A DNA stretch of 64,000 bases from an uncultured Thermofilaceae archaeon (GTDB taxonomy: Archaea > Thermoproteota > Thermoprotei > Thermofilales > Thermofilaceae): contig CALHPJ010000001.1 of the NCBI GenBank assembly GCA_938036345.1, positions 142,027-206,026 on the forward strand, written 5' to 3'. The translations under genes were made by a program, and so were the position numbers. Each line of letters opens with the position of its first letter. Within the stretch, counting starts at the first letter, position 1. The notes beneath the pieces are model-generated. The model saw only the letters and a list, made by a program, of their open reading frames with translations, was not told the DNA's origin and did no database searches. Below are positions 43,735-53,263 of this stretch, piece by piece.

Positions 43735-44039
43735 TCCTATTTAAAATTTCCGCTGTCATATAAATGTTAAATTAAACTTAGCATTTATGATATTTCCTTT
43801 AATAGTTATCGTAAAGCTACCTAATAGATCGGATTACGTCTACACGGATATTATACCCTGCTCGATATTAACCTTGGTGCTCCTAAGCCCGATCCTGGCG
43901 CATTCTCAGTAGCAATTGCTACCGCTCAAATATCTGCGTGCTGCCCGGGCCAGCGTACACTAAAGCGGGGGTGTCAGTCTACCACGAAAGCGAGGACCGA
44001 GAAATAACTTTGGGTCTCAGCGTATTGCGGAGTTCCATG
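43735..44039. other. Intergenic region, promoter only
   Basis: About 305 bases. The left end holds the minus-strand TATA box of the aldo/keto reductase (CATATAAATG at 43757-43766 on the plus strand). The rest shows no gene, no tRNA and no strong repeat. The downstream end of the GH29 gene abuts it at 44040. Confidence 0.5.
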
Positions 44040-45539
44040 CTATTTGGGAGGTCGCACTAGCGTAATCCTCAGCGTAACTGCTGCAGGCTGTTCGGCAACG
44101 CTTGGTATCTCAACCAGAAGAGCTTCCCCCGCCCTCCACTCAACTTTGCGCCAGACCGCTCTTTCTCCGCTAAGGAGCTCGACTGATAGTATCTTCCCAC
44201 CGAGCTTCTGCGCCCTTATCGCGGGCTCTCGTAGCTCTACCTGCCCCCCAGAGGCTTTGAAGAGCACGGCGTAAACGACTTCGCGGTGAGGGTACAGCTC
44301 CCTACAAGTGTACCTCACGTCGCCGCGCTCAAATCTGAACTCCCGCTCACCGAAAAAACCTCCTTTCAGCTTAGTCGGCCCCTCGCCGTACGTCACCCAC
44401 GGCCTGGAGGCGTAAATCGCCTCGCCGTTGACGCGGAGCCAGTCACCGAGCCCCTTCAGGAGCTTAACCTGCTCCTCGGGTATCGTGCCGTCCGATCTCG
44501 GTCCGATGTTGAGGAGGAGGTTGCCGCCCTTGCTTACAACATCGATGAAGTGACCGAGTATCGCATCGAGCGGTTTATACTCATGGTCCCTGATGTACCC
44601 CCATGATTTATAACATACAGAAGTGTCGGCCTGCCAGGACCCCTCGAGGATGCCAGGCGACGTCCCTCTTTCGATATCCGGAACAGCGGTGCCCTCTTTA
44701 AATGCCTCATGCTTGTAGTTGATCACGCCCTCTAGCCCCCAGCTCTCCATCCTATTGTAGTAGAAGGCTGCGAAAGCCAGCAGGTACGGCTCAAAGGCTG
44801 GGTTGGCGATCCACCAGTCGAAGTAAAAGACCTGGGGCCTGTATTTTTCAATCAGCTCAGCGGCCCTAAGCAGCCAGTCCGTTAGGAAGGAGTCATCGGG
44901 GTACTCGTTGCTAGGGCCCGGCGGATCCCGTGGGTTGAGCGAAGCTGGGCGCGCGGGACCGTACAGGTCCTCGTAGCGTGGGTCGTTTACGTCCGAGTCA
45001 ATTCGGGTCCCCGGCTCGAAAAACCACCAGTGCTCTGCCCTGTGGTACGATACTCCGAAAACTAGGCCTCTATCCCTGATCGCCTCGGCGAGTTCCCTTA
45101 CGAGATCCCTTTTCGGTCCTACGCGAGCAGCGCACCAGCGCGTGTAGCTACAGTCCCAGAGGGCGAAACCGTCATGGTGCTCAGCTACGAGCACCACGTA
45201 CCTCGCGCCGGCGCGCTCGAAGATCTTCCCCCATTCGTCGGGATCCCAGTTCTCAGCGGTAAAGTCGGGGATGAAGTCCTTGTAACCAAACTCCGAGTGG
45301 GGTCCGAAAGTCTTCAGGTGGAACTCGTGCTCAGGGCTCCCTTTCACGTACATGTTGCGCGGGTACCATTCGTTGCCGAAGGCGGGGACCGAGTAAACAC
45401 CCCAATGGATGAATATGCCGAGCTTGGCGTCAGCGTACCATTTCGGCACTCTGTAATTTCTCAGCGACTCCCAGCTCGGCTCAAACCGACCCCGAGAGGG
45501 GTAAGGGATGCAGTTAAGGATTTCCCGTGGCTCTTCCAT
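44040..45539 (-). CDS. GH29 alpha-L-fucosidase
   Basis: The 499-residue protein matches the GH29 family: LGIFIHWGVYS at 40-50, WYPRNMY near 58, AEHHDGFALWD at 119-129, and the nucleophile Asp241 in VFYFDWW. GNLLLNIGPRSDGTIPEEQ near 332 is a signature of the family. It removes terminal alpha-L-fucose from glycans. No signal peptide is visible, so it acts in the cytoplasm, or on imported oligosaccharides. Archaeal members often require a short C-terminal beta domain, which is present (about 385-499). A TTTATAA box lies about 25 bases upstream of ATG 45539. Confidence 0.92.
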   Translation of the reverse strand: MEEPREILNCIPYPSRGRFEPSWESLRNYRVPKWYADAKLGIFIHWGVYSVPAFGNEWYPRNMYVKGSPEHEFHLKTFGPHSEFGYKDFIPDFTAENWDPDEWGKIFERAGARYVVLVAEHHDGFALWDCSYTRWCAARVGPKRDLVRELAEAIRDRGLVFGVSYHRAEHWWFFEPGTRIDSDVNDPRYEDLYGPARPASLNPRDPPGPSNEYPDDSFLTDWLLRAAELIEKYRPQVFYFDWWIANPAFEPYLLAFAAFYYNRMESWGLEGVINYKHEAFKEGTAVPDIERGTSPGILEGSWQADTSVCYKSWGYIRDHEYKPLDAILGHFIDVVSKGGNLLLNIGPRSDGTIPEEQVKLLKGLGDWLRVNGEAIYASRPWVTYGEGPTKLKGGFFGEREFRFERGDVRYTCRELYPHREVVYAVLFKASGGQVELREPAIRAQKLGGKILSVELLSGERAVWRKVEWRAGEALLVEIPSVAEQPAAVTLRITLVRPPK

Positions 45540-45560
45540 TGAGAATAGTAAAAGCTTCGG

Positions 45561-45568
45561 TTATAAAT
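45561..45568 (-). promoter_or_regulatory. TATA box of the GH29 gene
   Basis: ATTTATAA on the minus strand is centred 25 bases upstream of ATG 45539, a leaderless arrangement. Confidence 0.55.
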
Positions 45569-45677
45569 CGATAGCGAGTTTAGTAAGGCCGCTCTCTCGT
45601 AGCTGCCTCCCCAGCCCGAAGGTGTTAATTAACATAGGGGGTCAAACTTAATTGCTTCTGCCTTGGTTTGTGTACCC

Positions 45678-48407
45678 ATGAGGTCTACGAAGCGCAAAAA
45701 GGGGCTTAAGCTGGCGTTACTGACATTGGCGGTCATCATCGGTCTATCCGTTCTGGGGTGGAACGTTATAAAAACCAGGCAAGAAAAAGGGGTCGGCAGC
45801 GTGTTTTCCTTTTACCTTCCGTGGGATGACTCGAGCGAAACTGCGACGAGCTTCAGCCATTACCTCCATAAGCCGGCAGGCAGGTATGGGCACGTGTACG
45901 TCGGACCCGATGGGCACCTCTACGTAGGTGATCAAAGGATAAGGTTCCTAGGGGTAAACATCTGCGGCAGCGCGGCTTTCCCAACGAGGCCTGAAGCGGA
46001 ACGCATCGCGGCCAGGTTAGCGAAGTTCGGAGTAAACATAGTCCGCTTCCACCACATGGATGCCGTGTGGGAAGGCTTCAACATATTCGAGAAACCGGGT
46101 ACCCGGCGACTAAACCCGGCAGCTTTAGAGCGACTGGACTACTTTATCGCGAAGCTCAAGGAGAACGGGGTCTACGTGAACCTAAACCTTCTGGTATCTC
46201 GAGGGCTCACGGCTGCTGACGGGCTTCCTCCAGAGATCGAGCGTGTGGACTGGAAAGACCAGCAAGTGCTGGGTTTCTTCGTCGATGAGGTACGCGAGCT
46301 CCACAAAGAGTACGCGCGCCAGCTCTTACTCCACAGGAACCCCTTCACCAACATGACCTACGCGGAGGACCCCGCTGTAGCCTTCGTTGAAATAGTGAAC
46401 GAGCAGGGCCTCATACACTCTTGGCTGGACGGAGTGATCGACAGGCTGCCCGAGGTTTTCAAAGTTAAGCTCAGAGAGAAGTGGAACGAATGGCTAAGGG
46501 CTAAGTACGGTTCCACAGAAGGGCTAATCGAAGCTTGGGGCGGCGATACCCGATTAGGTGATGAGGTGCTAGCCAACCCCCGCTTTGAGAAGGACCTGAC
46601 AGGCTGGGTTGTCGAGCGCCACGATGTGGCTCAGGCCACGTACGGGGTGGTGGAGGATCAAGGGCTAAGGGCTCTTCGGATACAAGTCACGAGAAGAGGG
46701 AGGGCCGGCTGGCACGTCCAGTTCAACTACCCCCGCATCCGGGTCCGCGAAGGCGAAACGTACTTAGTGACGTTCAAGGCCAGAGCCGACGAGAGCGCGC
46801 GTGTAACCGTTTGCTTGCTGCAGGCCCACGAGCCGTGGCGGGCGTTGTCGCAGGTCATAAGCGTGGAGCTAACACCCGAGTGGAAGACGTATGAAGTTGT
46901 ACTCGGTGTTTCGGAGTCGGATGACAACGCGCGGCTCGACATTTCGAACTTAGGTTCGCTCGAGACCACCTACTACTTCGCGAATTTTTCAATGAGGTTG
47001 TACAGCGGAGCTGGGCTTAAGGAGGGCGAAAGCCTCGAAGCAGGCACCGTAGAGGTGTTCACGCTTGGCACCTTCTTTGGGCGATCGCCTCAGGCCAAGA
47101 GGGACTGGGCTGAGTTCCTCTGGGAGCTGGAGCGGGGCTACTTCTTGGACATGTACGGGTACCTGAAAGGCGAGCTGGGGGTGAGGGCCCTCATCATTGG
47201 CACGATCGCTGGCTGCAGCACCCCGGTGATTATGTCGGAGCTGGACGTCGTGGATACGCACGCCTACTGGCAGCATCCAGCATTCCCCGGCACTCCGTGG
47301 GACCCAAACAACTGGTACGTCGTAAATGAGCCGATGGTGAACCATCCGCTCGACGGAACGGTAATTTGGCTTGCATCCAGGAGGGTCTTGGGCAAACCCT
47401 TCACCGTCACGGAGTACAACCACCCGTCTCCGAACATGTACGGTGCAGAAGCCTACGTGATACTAGCTGCCTATGCGGCGCTTCAGGACTGGGATGGGAT
47501 ATTCGCGTTCGACTACGGCGGCCCACCCCGGGATGCGCGTAGGATCAGGAGCTACTTCGACATCGACCAGCATCCCGCGAAAATGGCCTCGCTTCTACTT
47601 GCGCATGCGATATTTGTAAGAGGCGACGTGCGCCCGGCAGAGAGGCTAGTGACCCTACCAATAAACCGTGAGGTGGAGCTCGACTTGCTGGTCCGCGGGA
47701 AGCTTAGTCCCTGGAATATGCCGGGAGCCCACCACTTGGGCTGGAACCCGGCTACTCCGCTGGTCCACCGGTTCGCCCTCCAGGTTAGCGGGGGGGAACC
47801 GGTGGAGGCGGCCGTAGCAGCGGGCGGGTCTGTGCATAGATCCGATAACGGCATGGTTACGTGGGACTGTAGCGAGAAGGGCAGGTGCGTTATAGTAGTG
47901 GATTCGCCAAGGACCGTAGCTATCGTCGGTTACGGGGCTAATAGGACCTTCGACTTCGAAAGCGTAGTCGTGGAGCCTGGTTACACGCTGCTGGAGGGTT
48001 TCGGCGTAGTCGGTCTCGTATCTCTGGACGAGAAACCTCTTAGCAGGTCGGGGAAGATGCTGCTGATCGCCACCGGCTTCGTAGCTAATGCCGGGATGGA
48101 GGTAAGAGAGTATGGGACCAGCAGGGTGGTCGCGAGGGTCATCAGAAGCCCCGACGGTTACAGGGCAGATGTAACGCCGTTCAAGGGAATGATCACCTGC
48201 TCCAACACGTGGGGATCGGCTCCAACGGTAGTAGAGGGCGTTCGCTCGAGGATTCGCGTGAAAGCTTCCGGCAGCGTTGAGGTGTGGGCGCTAGACGAAA
48301 CTGGAAACAGGAAAACCAGAGTCCCTGTGAATGTTGAGGGAGGCTGGGCGCTTTTCGAGATAGGGCCAGAGTATGGGACCATATGGTACGAAATCTCGCG
48401 CGGATGA
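45678..48407 (+). CDS. Membrane-anchored clan GH-A glycoside hydrolase with CBM-like insert
   Basis: From ATG 45678 the protein has 909 residues. A basic N-terminus and hydrophobic helix (about 11-29) anchor it outside the cell. The TIM barrel starts with RIRFLGVNICGSAAFP and VNIVRFHHMDAVW; the acid/base is likely the second Glu of VEIVNEQGL (near residue 242 from this start) and the nucleophile the Glu of FTVTEYNHPSP (near 580). Between them a jelly-roll module (about 290-440, EKDLTGWVVERHD and later) resembles CBM4/9-type carbohydrate-binding domains. GTG 45663 in the same frame is a longer but less likely start. The target polysaccharide is not readable. Confidence 0.84.
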   Translation: MRSTKRKKGLKLALLTLAVIIGLSVLGWNVIKTRQEKGVGSVFSFYLPWDDSSETATSFSHYLHKPAGRYGHVYVGPDGHLYVGDQRIRFLGVNICGSAAFPTRPEAERIAARLAKFGVNIVRFHHMDAVWEGFNIFEKPGTRRLNPAALERLDYFIAKLKENGVYVNLNLLVSRGLTAADGLPPEIERVDWKDQQVLGFFVDEVRELHKEYARQLLLHRNPFTNMTYAEDPAVAFVEIVNEQGLIHSWLDGVIDRLPEVFKVKLREKWNEWLRAKYGSTEGLIEAWGGDTRLGDEVLANPRFEKDLTGWVVERHDVAQATYGVVEDQGLRALRIQVTRRGRAGWHVQFNYPRIRVREGETYLVTFKARADESARVTVCLLQAHEPWRALSQVISVELTPEWKTYEVVLGVSESDDNARLDISNLGSLETTYYFANFSMRLYSGAGLKEGESLEAGTVEVFTLGTFFGRSPQAKRDWAEFLWELERGYFLDMYGYLKGELGVRALIIGTIAGCSTPVIMSELDVVDTHAYWQHPAFPGTPWDPNNWYVVNEPMVNHPLDGTVIWLASRRVLGKPFTVTEYNHPSPNMYGAEAYVILAAYAALQDWDGIFAFDYGGPPRDARRIRSYFDIDQHPAKMASLLLAHAIFVRGDVRPAERLVTLPINREVELDLLVRGKLSPWNMPGAHHLGWNPATPLVHRFALQVSGGEPVEAAVAAGGSVHRSDNGMVTWDCSEKGRCVIVVDSPRTVAIVGYGANRTFDFESVVVEPGYTLLEGFGVVGLVSLDEKPLSRSGKMLLIATGFVANAGMEVREYGTSRVVARVIRSPDGYRADVTPFKGMITCSNTWGSAPTVVEGVRSRIRVKASGSVEVWALDETGNRKTRVPVNVEGGWALFEIGPEYGTIWYEISRG

Positions 48408-48461
48408 TCTACGGTAGTTTCCAGAACAGCCAGCTGGACTCCCACTCCGCGTCAACCTACC

Positions 48462-49316
48462 TTACACCATCCACGGCTCATTACCCAGGTACTTTCTCAA
48501 AGAGTCCCGTATCTCCCTGTATGTCACAAGCTCCCATCCGCTCTCGATCAGCTCCTTGATCTCCGGGTCGTTTAGGATCGCAAGATCGCCTTCCCTGATA
48601 TCGATATCGGGCAAGTCCCTGGTTTCCTCAGTCTTGAAGCACGCGTGGTGGATTACATGGTACACACCCGGCTCCGCCTCCAGCAGGAAATCCCTGAAGG
48701 CGCGCTTCCTGTCCTCCCGCCTCCACTGTACGTACGGAATCCCGGCGAGCTTGAGCCTGGGAAGCCTGACTCTCTCGAGGAGAGCCTCCAGCCGCCCTCT
48801 GAACTCGGATCGCAGGGGGTACTGGGTAGTGTCCGGGATGAGTGCCGGAACCCTGTAGTGGCACGCGAGCCTTACGTATATCTCCGCTAAGTCGGGGCGC
48901 ATGACGCTACCCATATGCGTGTCTATGTGCGTAATGTCGATCCCTAGCTTTAGCGCGTGCTCAATTTGAGCCCTGAACTCCTCCTCAGCTTCAACTGCCT
49001 CAGCGTTCGCCCAAGCTTCCTCGGTGGTTCTCCACAAGTAGCCCTGAGGGTCTCTCAAGCTCCGACCGCACGTCAGCGGCCTGATCCTGCAGTGCGCCCA
49101 CTCGCTGTTCAAAGTGAGGTGAACCCCCAGATCCGCACCGGGCTTCGGGTTCACTACCAGGTCCGGAACCCACATCGAGGGGGAAAGGAGGGAGCCGGTG
49201 AGGAAAGGCAGCTCTCTAAACGCGTCGTTCTGAGCTTTAAACATGCCCAGGTCGTCGTGGTGTATAATCGCAACCCGTTTACCCCTCAATCCCATGTACT
49301 CCCAGAACCCGTCCAC
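48462..49316 (-). CDS. ChbG/YdjC-family carbohydrate deacetylase
   Basis: The 284-residue protein shows the YdjC/ChbG set: VAIIHHDDLGMFKAQND near residue 15 (metal-binding Asp), DLGVHLTLNSEW near 82 (His), and ITHIDTHMGSVMRPD near 129 (His ligands). These enzymes remove acetyl groups from N-acetylated oligosaccharides such as chitobiose. It follows the carbohydrate locus on the opposite strand to the GH-A gene and converges with it. Together with the fucosidase this suggests degradation of N-acetyl- and fucose-bearing glycans; the precise substrate is inference. Confidence 0.87.
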   Translation of the reverse strand: MDGFWEYMGLRGKRVAIIHHDDLGMFKAQNDAFRELPFLTGSLLSPSMWVPDLVVNPKPGADLGVHLTLNSEWAHCRIRPLTCGRSLRDPQGYLWRTTEEAWANAEAVEAEEEFRAQIEHALKLGIDITHIDTHMGSVMRPDLAEIYVRLACHYRVPALIPDTTQYPLRSEFRGRLEALLERVRLPRLKLAGIPYVQWRREDRKRAFRDFLLEAEPGVYHVIHHACFKTEETRDLPDIDIREGDLAILNDPEIKELIESGWELVTYREIRDSLRKYLGNEPWMV

Positions 49317-49399
49317 GAGCAGACCTCGCCTAGCGGTTAAAAACGGTTTTCCCTTGGATTACACATTTAAGCGTCGGCTGGAGGGTAGCGCGTGAGCTT

Positions 49400-50610
49400 C
49401 TTTCGCAAGTTTCCCCACACTTGAGAAGCCTCAGCAGAAAGCTCGACAAAAGGTATAGAGTCACCTTACTGGCGACCGGGGCTTACAGCTGGGTTTCAAG
49501 CCTCCCAGCCACTTACGCTCAACTTTACGCGGCCATGTTGGACGCCGACCCGATTGAGCTGGGTTTCCTATACAGTATGGGTACCGTTGCAGCACGTTTA
49601 CCGCCACCCCCGCCAGTTGGTTCATGGCTAGGTACGGGACGAGGAAAGTGCTCATTTCGAGCTTCCTCGCCTTCGCGGCAAGGAGCTGGCTTTTTCCAAC
49701 CCCGGCTTCGCTACTGTCAGCTCCAGCCCCCTCGCCCATCTACCTGCTTTCAAACATCGTAATAGTCAAGGTTACGCGAGGGGGATCTAGGACGGCCGTA
49801 ATGGATTTTTCCCGCACCGTATGGAACGCGCCCGCCCCCCGTAGCTACCGTGTTAGTACGTAACCTTTAGGGGGTTAACTCTCGAGGCCATACGCCCCTT
49901 ATTCCTGGTGCAGCTCGCTGCGCGGAAGCCGCGCTCGTCCTAGCCGTAGTTCTCGGGGATTCAGGGCGCTTAACGCTAGCGCTCCCAATCCCGATTTAAT
50001 CGAAGTTTTGAATAGTGTGAGGAGGCTGCTTGCGAGGAGGGGCTTATCCGCGTGGATGCTGGCGCGTCGGTCCAGCGTTCTTGCCGCTGTGGCTCATGAA
50101 GGCCGGAGGGGCGATTCCTATGTCATAGGTGCCATGAACACAGCCGGCGTAGCAGCCGTTCTTCTCCTCTCAACACCCGTTGGCGTCGTGGCTGATAGGC
50201 TCGGGTGGCGCAAGGTTTTCCTCGCTACGCGCACCTCCCTCTACCTGGGAACAACTCTCATGCTGCTCATCCCAGCCCCTCGGCGCCAGTGGTAGCTTGG
50301 GCACTCTGGACTTTCGGCTTCATGTACGGAGTAGGGAGTCTGAGCTTCAACCATTTGTAACAGCGTTCTGGGAATCCCTCAACCGGAACGCAGAAATTTG
50401 TGGTTTCAGCTTCAAACGTGCTTGGGGGTTGGTAGGCGCGGTTACCTCCCTAGCGGGTGGAATTGCGTGGCACGCCGGCTACACGATCTCACGCTGCTCC
50501 TTCCCATCGATGCGGATCTAGCATCCCCCTCTTCGCGGCTGGGCGAAAAAAGTACTCAAACCAGCAGTGGTCGCTCCCAAGCTAAAGTCTCAGCCGTTCT
50601 TACACTCGCC
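49400..50610 (+). pseudogene. Decayed MFS transporter
   Basis: Segments of a major facilitator protein lie in order but in different frames: a start with YRVTLLATGAYSWVSSLPATY (in part; frame of 49421), then FMARYGTRKVLISSFLAF (from about 49621, next frame), an in-frame stop at about 49861, then VGVVADRLGWRKVFLATRTS (near 50185, typical MFS loop between helices), then VVAWALWTFGFMYGVGSLSF (third frame, near 50290) and GAVTSLAGGIAWHAGYT (near 50430). At least four frameshifts or stops break it. The two DRxG-type loops are diagnostic of MFS. It may once have imported sugars released by the neighbouring glycosidases. Confidence 0.72.
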
Positions 50611-50705
50611 GTAGTTTGCGTTGCGCAGAAAGGTTCAATCGCACAGGGGGGTGGAGTGTGCCCCCTAAGCAATGTTCTTAACTTAAGCTTTCTACCGCTG
50701 CGGTG

Positions 50706-51290
50706 ATGCTTAGGCATAGATTAGCAAAAGCTATCTCGCTGTTGACCGCGCCGCAAGTGTACGGGGGTTTCGTGGCGTGCTTAATCTGGCTTGAGCTAGG
50801 TGTAGGTGGCGCCGAGGCTTTATTGATGCTCTTATTCACTCAAACGGTTATACCTCTGCTACCCATATTAGTCGATACGCGGAAGGGAGCGGTAGACGTG
50901 TTCGTTAGCGAGCGCGAGAAGCGGTCAAAGTACTACCTGATCAGCATGCTATCGTACACGGTGGGCTTCGCGTACGCTTTGCTACGCAGTTACCGGGTTT
51001 ACGCGGTCATATCCCTATGCTATCTCGTCAGTACTGCGGCACTGGCAGCCGTGACGGTATTCGCCCGATGGAAGATCAGCGTCCACACGGCGGGGATCTC
51101 CGGACCCACAACGGCTTTGACGCTGATCTCCGGTTCAAGCTACGCGCCCCTCTACCTGCTACTAGTACCCGTGGCCTGGGCCCGCCTCGAGATGAAGGCC
51201 CACACCGTAGCGCAGCTTGCAGCGGGCGCCGCGCTAGCGTTTGCAACCACGATTCTGGCTTTCAATACATCTCGCATCCTGCCGATATAG
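50706..51290 (+). CDS. Membrane protein, PAP2-like
   Basis: The 194-residue protein (from ATG 50706; GTG 50703 is adjacent) has about six hydrophobic spans. The segment ARWKISVHTAGISGPTTAL near residue 120 looks like the KxxxHxxG part of PAP2-type lipid phosphatases, but the upstream KxxxxxxRP motif is not clear. It probably sits in the membrane and may act on lipid-linked phosphates. It is followed after 12 bases by a ZIP transporter gene. Family call is tentative. Confidence 0.55.
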   Translation: MLRHRLAKAISLLTAPQVYGGFVACLIWLELGVGGAEALLMLLFTQTVIPLLPILVDTRKGAVDVFVSEREKRSKYYLISMLSYTVGFAYALLRSYRVYAVISLCYLVSTAALAAVTVFARWKISVHTAGISGPTTALTLISGSSYAPLYLLLVPVAWARLEMKAHTVAQLAAGAALAFATTILAFNTSRILPI

Positions 51291-51302
51291 CCGGGGGGCT
51301 GC

Positions 51303-52082
51303 GTGGAACACATCATAGGACCTTTACTGAATTTCCTGGAGGAAAGCACGCTGCTAGTCAGAGTTTTCGCCATCGGCTTAATCCCGGCCGCAATGACGGC
51401 CATGGGCTCAATCCCGATTCTACTCGGTGCAAGTCTAAGCGAGAAAGCAAGGGACACCGGAATGGGGTTTGCCGCCGGCGTCATGGTTGTGGCTTCCTTC
51501 ACCAGCCTCCTGCTCCCAGCTGTGGAGATGGGAGGTCCTTTACTAAGCGCGGCTGGCTTCCTAGTCGGAGCTGGGTTGATTAAGGTTTTGGACTCGCTTC
51601 TACCGCACATGCACTGGGTTAAGGGGTTCGAGGGGTCAAGCCGCCCGCTTGAGAGAGAGCTGCTGATCGCTCTAGCGATGGTGGTTCACAACATACCGGA
51701 GGGTATGGCGGTGGGGGTCGCGGCTACGAAGAGCTCAGCAGAGGGTCTAGTGCTGGCTCTGGCAATAGGGCTGCAGGATGTGCCAGAGGGCTTAGCCGTA
51801 GCTCTTCCACTGGTTGCAAGCAAAGGGAAGTGGATAGCGTTCTCCATAGGGGTTGCGAGCGGAGTTGCAGAGGCCATTTCAGCGCTCCTACCACCTCTGG
51901 TGGTAGAGCACGTTGAGCTGGCTCTACCATTCATGATGGCCCTGGCTGCCGGGGCGATGATCTACGTCGTAATCCACGAAGTGGTGCCGGAGATCTACGG
52001 CCATGAGCACGACGAACCGTCCACAGCTGGCTTCTTCCTCGGCTTTTTAGCGATGCTGCTGCTAGATACCGCCTTAGGGTAG
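51303..52082 (+). CDS. ZIP-family metal transporter
   Basis: The 259-residue protein has eight predicted spans and the two ZIP signature helices: MVVHNIPEGMAVGVA near residue 126 and LQDVPEGLAVALPL near residue 156, with His, Asn/Asp, Pro, Glu and Gly in metal-binding positions. ZIP proteins import zinc, iron or manganese into the cytoplasm. The start is GTG 51303. It probably forms a two-gene unit with the preceding PAP2-like gene. Confident in family, not in metal. Confidence 0.92.
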   Translation: MEHIIGPLLNFLEESTLLVRVFAIGLIPAAMTAMGSIPILLGASLSEKARDTGMGFAAGVMVVASFTSLLLPAVEMGGPLLSAAGFLVGAGLIKVLDSLLPHMHWVKGFEGSSRPLERELLIALAMVVHNIPEGMAVGVAATKSSAEGLVLALAIGLQDVPEGLAVALPLVASKGKWIAFSIGVASGVAEAISALLPPLVVEHVELALPFMMALAAGAMIYVVIHEVVPEIYGHEHDEPSTAGFFLGFLAMLLLDTALG

Positions 52083-52127
52083 GTTCAGGGAAGACTAGTA
52101 CTGCCTCATCCACCTGGTTAGGAGTCC

Positions 52128-53174
52128 CTAAAGTGCAGCATCCCTAGCTTCGCTTTCCAAAAACCTCGCAAGCAGCTTGGCGGCCGACTCCGCGTCCCTA
52201 ATGCAGCCTACTTCAGAGGGGGTGTGCATGTAGCGCAGGGGCAAGCTCACCAGCCCTACTCGGATTCCCTCGCCTACAAGCCTTACAGCATCTATATCCG
52301 TGCCGGTTCTACCTCCCTCAGCCTCGAGCTGGTAAGAAATTCCAACAGCCTCGGCCGCGCGGATTAGCGCCTCTGTAACCTCCCCGTCCAGCGCGGCACC
52401 GCGCGATATCACCGGCCCACCGCCGAGCTTAACCGGCGCCTCCCTTTCACCCAAAACCGGAGTATCGCCCGCATGTGTCACGTCGACAGCTATGGCGATA
52501 TCGGGGCCCACCTTGTAGGCGGCGGTTCTCGCCCCCTCCAGCCCAACCTCCTCCCTAGCGGAGAAGACAAGGTACAGGTCTGCTCTCGGCTTGCGAGACC
52601 GCAGCTCCTCCGCGATGAGGAGGAGGGTTAAGCAGCCGAGCCTATCGTCGAGAGCTTTCGCAGCAACCACCCCTTCCCCAAGCACGGAGAAGGAGGGCTT
52701 GAAGCAGACAGGGTCTCCCGGTTTCACGATCCTCTTTACCTTCTCAGAGTTTAAACCCGTGTCGAGGAAGAGCTCCTCGAGCTCCGGGGCCTTCCTCCTC
52801 TCTTCGTCTTTCATGCGGTGGATAGGCTTCTCCCCGACAACCCCCTCCAGGAAACCGCTAACCGTCTTCACGAGCATCCTGGAGCTCGGTAAAACCCTGG
52901 GGTTAACCCCTCCGACAGGCGTCAGGTAGATGAACCCCTTATCATCGATGTACCGCACGACCGCGCCGATCTCGTCCATATGCGCTACAACCATGACTTT
53001 AGGGCCGCTCGCGGGGAGCCTGGCTATGAGGGATCCAAGCTTATCCACGGTTATCTCGTACCCCAGCTTTCCCAGATACCGAGCGATACAGTCCCTAACC
53101 TCCCCCTCGAAACCGGCTACACCGAAGCAGTTGATCAACTCCTGCAAAAGCGTGGCCGAAGTCCCCTCCTGCAT
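52128..53174 (-). CDS. M42-family metallo-aminopeptidase
   Basis: The 348-residue protein matches the M42 dinuclear zinc aminopeptidases (TET/DppA/FrvX class): VMVVAHMDEIGAV near residue 55 (His, Asp), AKALDDRLGC near 172 (Asp), FSAREEVGLEGA near 205 (catalytic Glu and zinc Glu), VDVTHAGDTP near 230 (Asp) and the C-terminal YMHTPSEVG near 312 (His). All ligands are present. Members form large cytoplasmic complexes that trim peptides; some were called cellulases. It follows an unknown gene on the same strand after 89 bases. High confidence. Confidence 0.93.
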   Translation of the reverse strand: MQEGTSATLLQELINCFGVAGFEGEVRDCIARYLGKLGYEITVDKLGSLIARLPASGPKVMVVAHMDEIGAVVRYIDDKGFIYLTPVGGVNPRVLPSSRMLVKTVSGFLEGVVGEKPIHRMKDEERRKAPELEELFLDTGLNSEKVKRIVKPGDPVCFKPSFSVLGEGVVAAKALDDRLGCLTLLLIAEELRSRKPRADLYLVFSAREEVGLEGARTAAYKVGPDIAIAVDVTHAGDTPVLGEREAPVKLGGGPVISRGAALDGEVTEALIRAAEAVGISYQLEAEGGRTGTDIDAVRLVGEGIRVGLVSLPLRYMHTPSEVGCIRDAESAAKLLARFLESEARDAAL

Positions 53175-53263
53175 CGCACTCCCTCAGCGAACGGAGTATA
53201 AAGCTGTGATGAATAGACTACGCCTCAGCAGCTTCCCGGCGCGTTTTAAATGCCGCACGGAAT

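Noticed and set aside
51017..51583. 188-codon plus-strand frame spanning the PAP2-like and ZIP genes
   Set aside because: It overlaps two genes with recognisable features and has no sensible composition.
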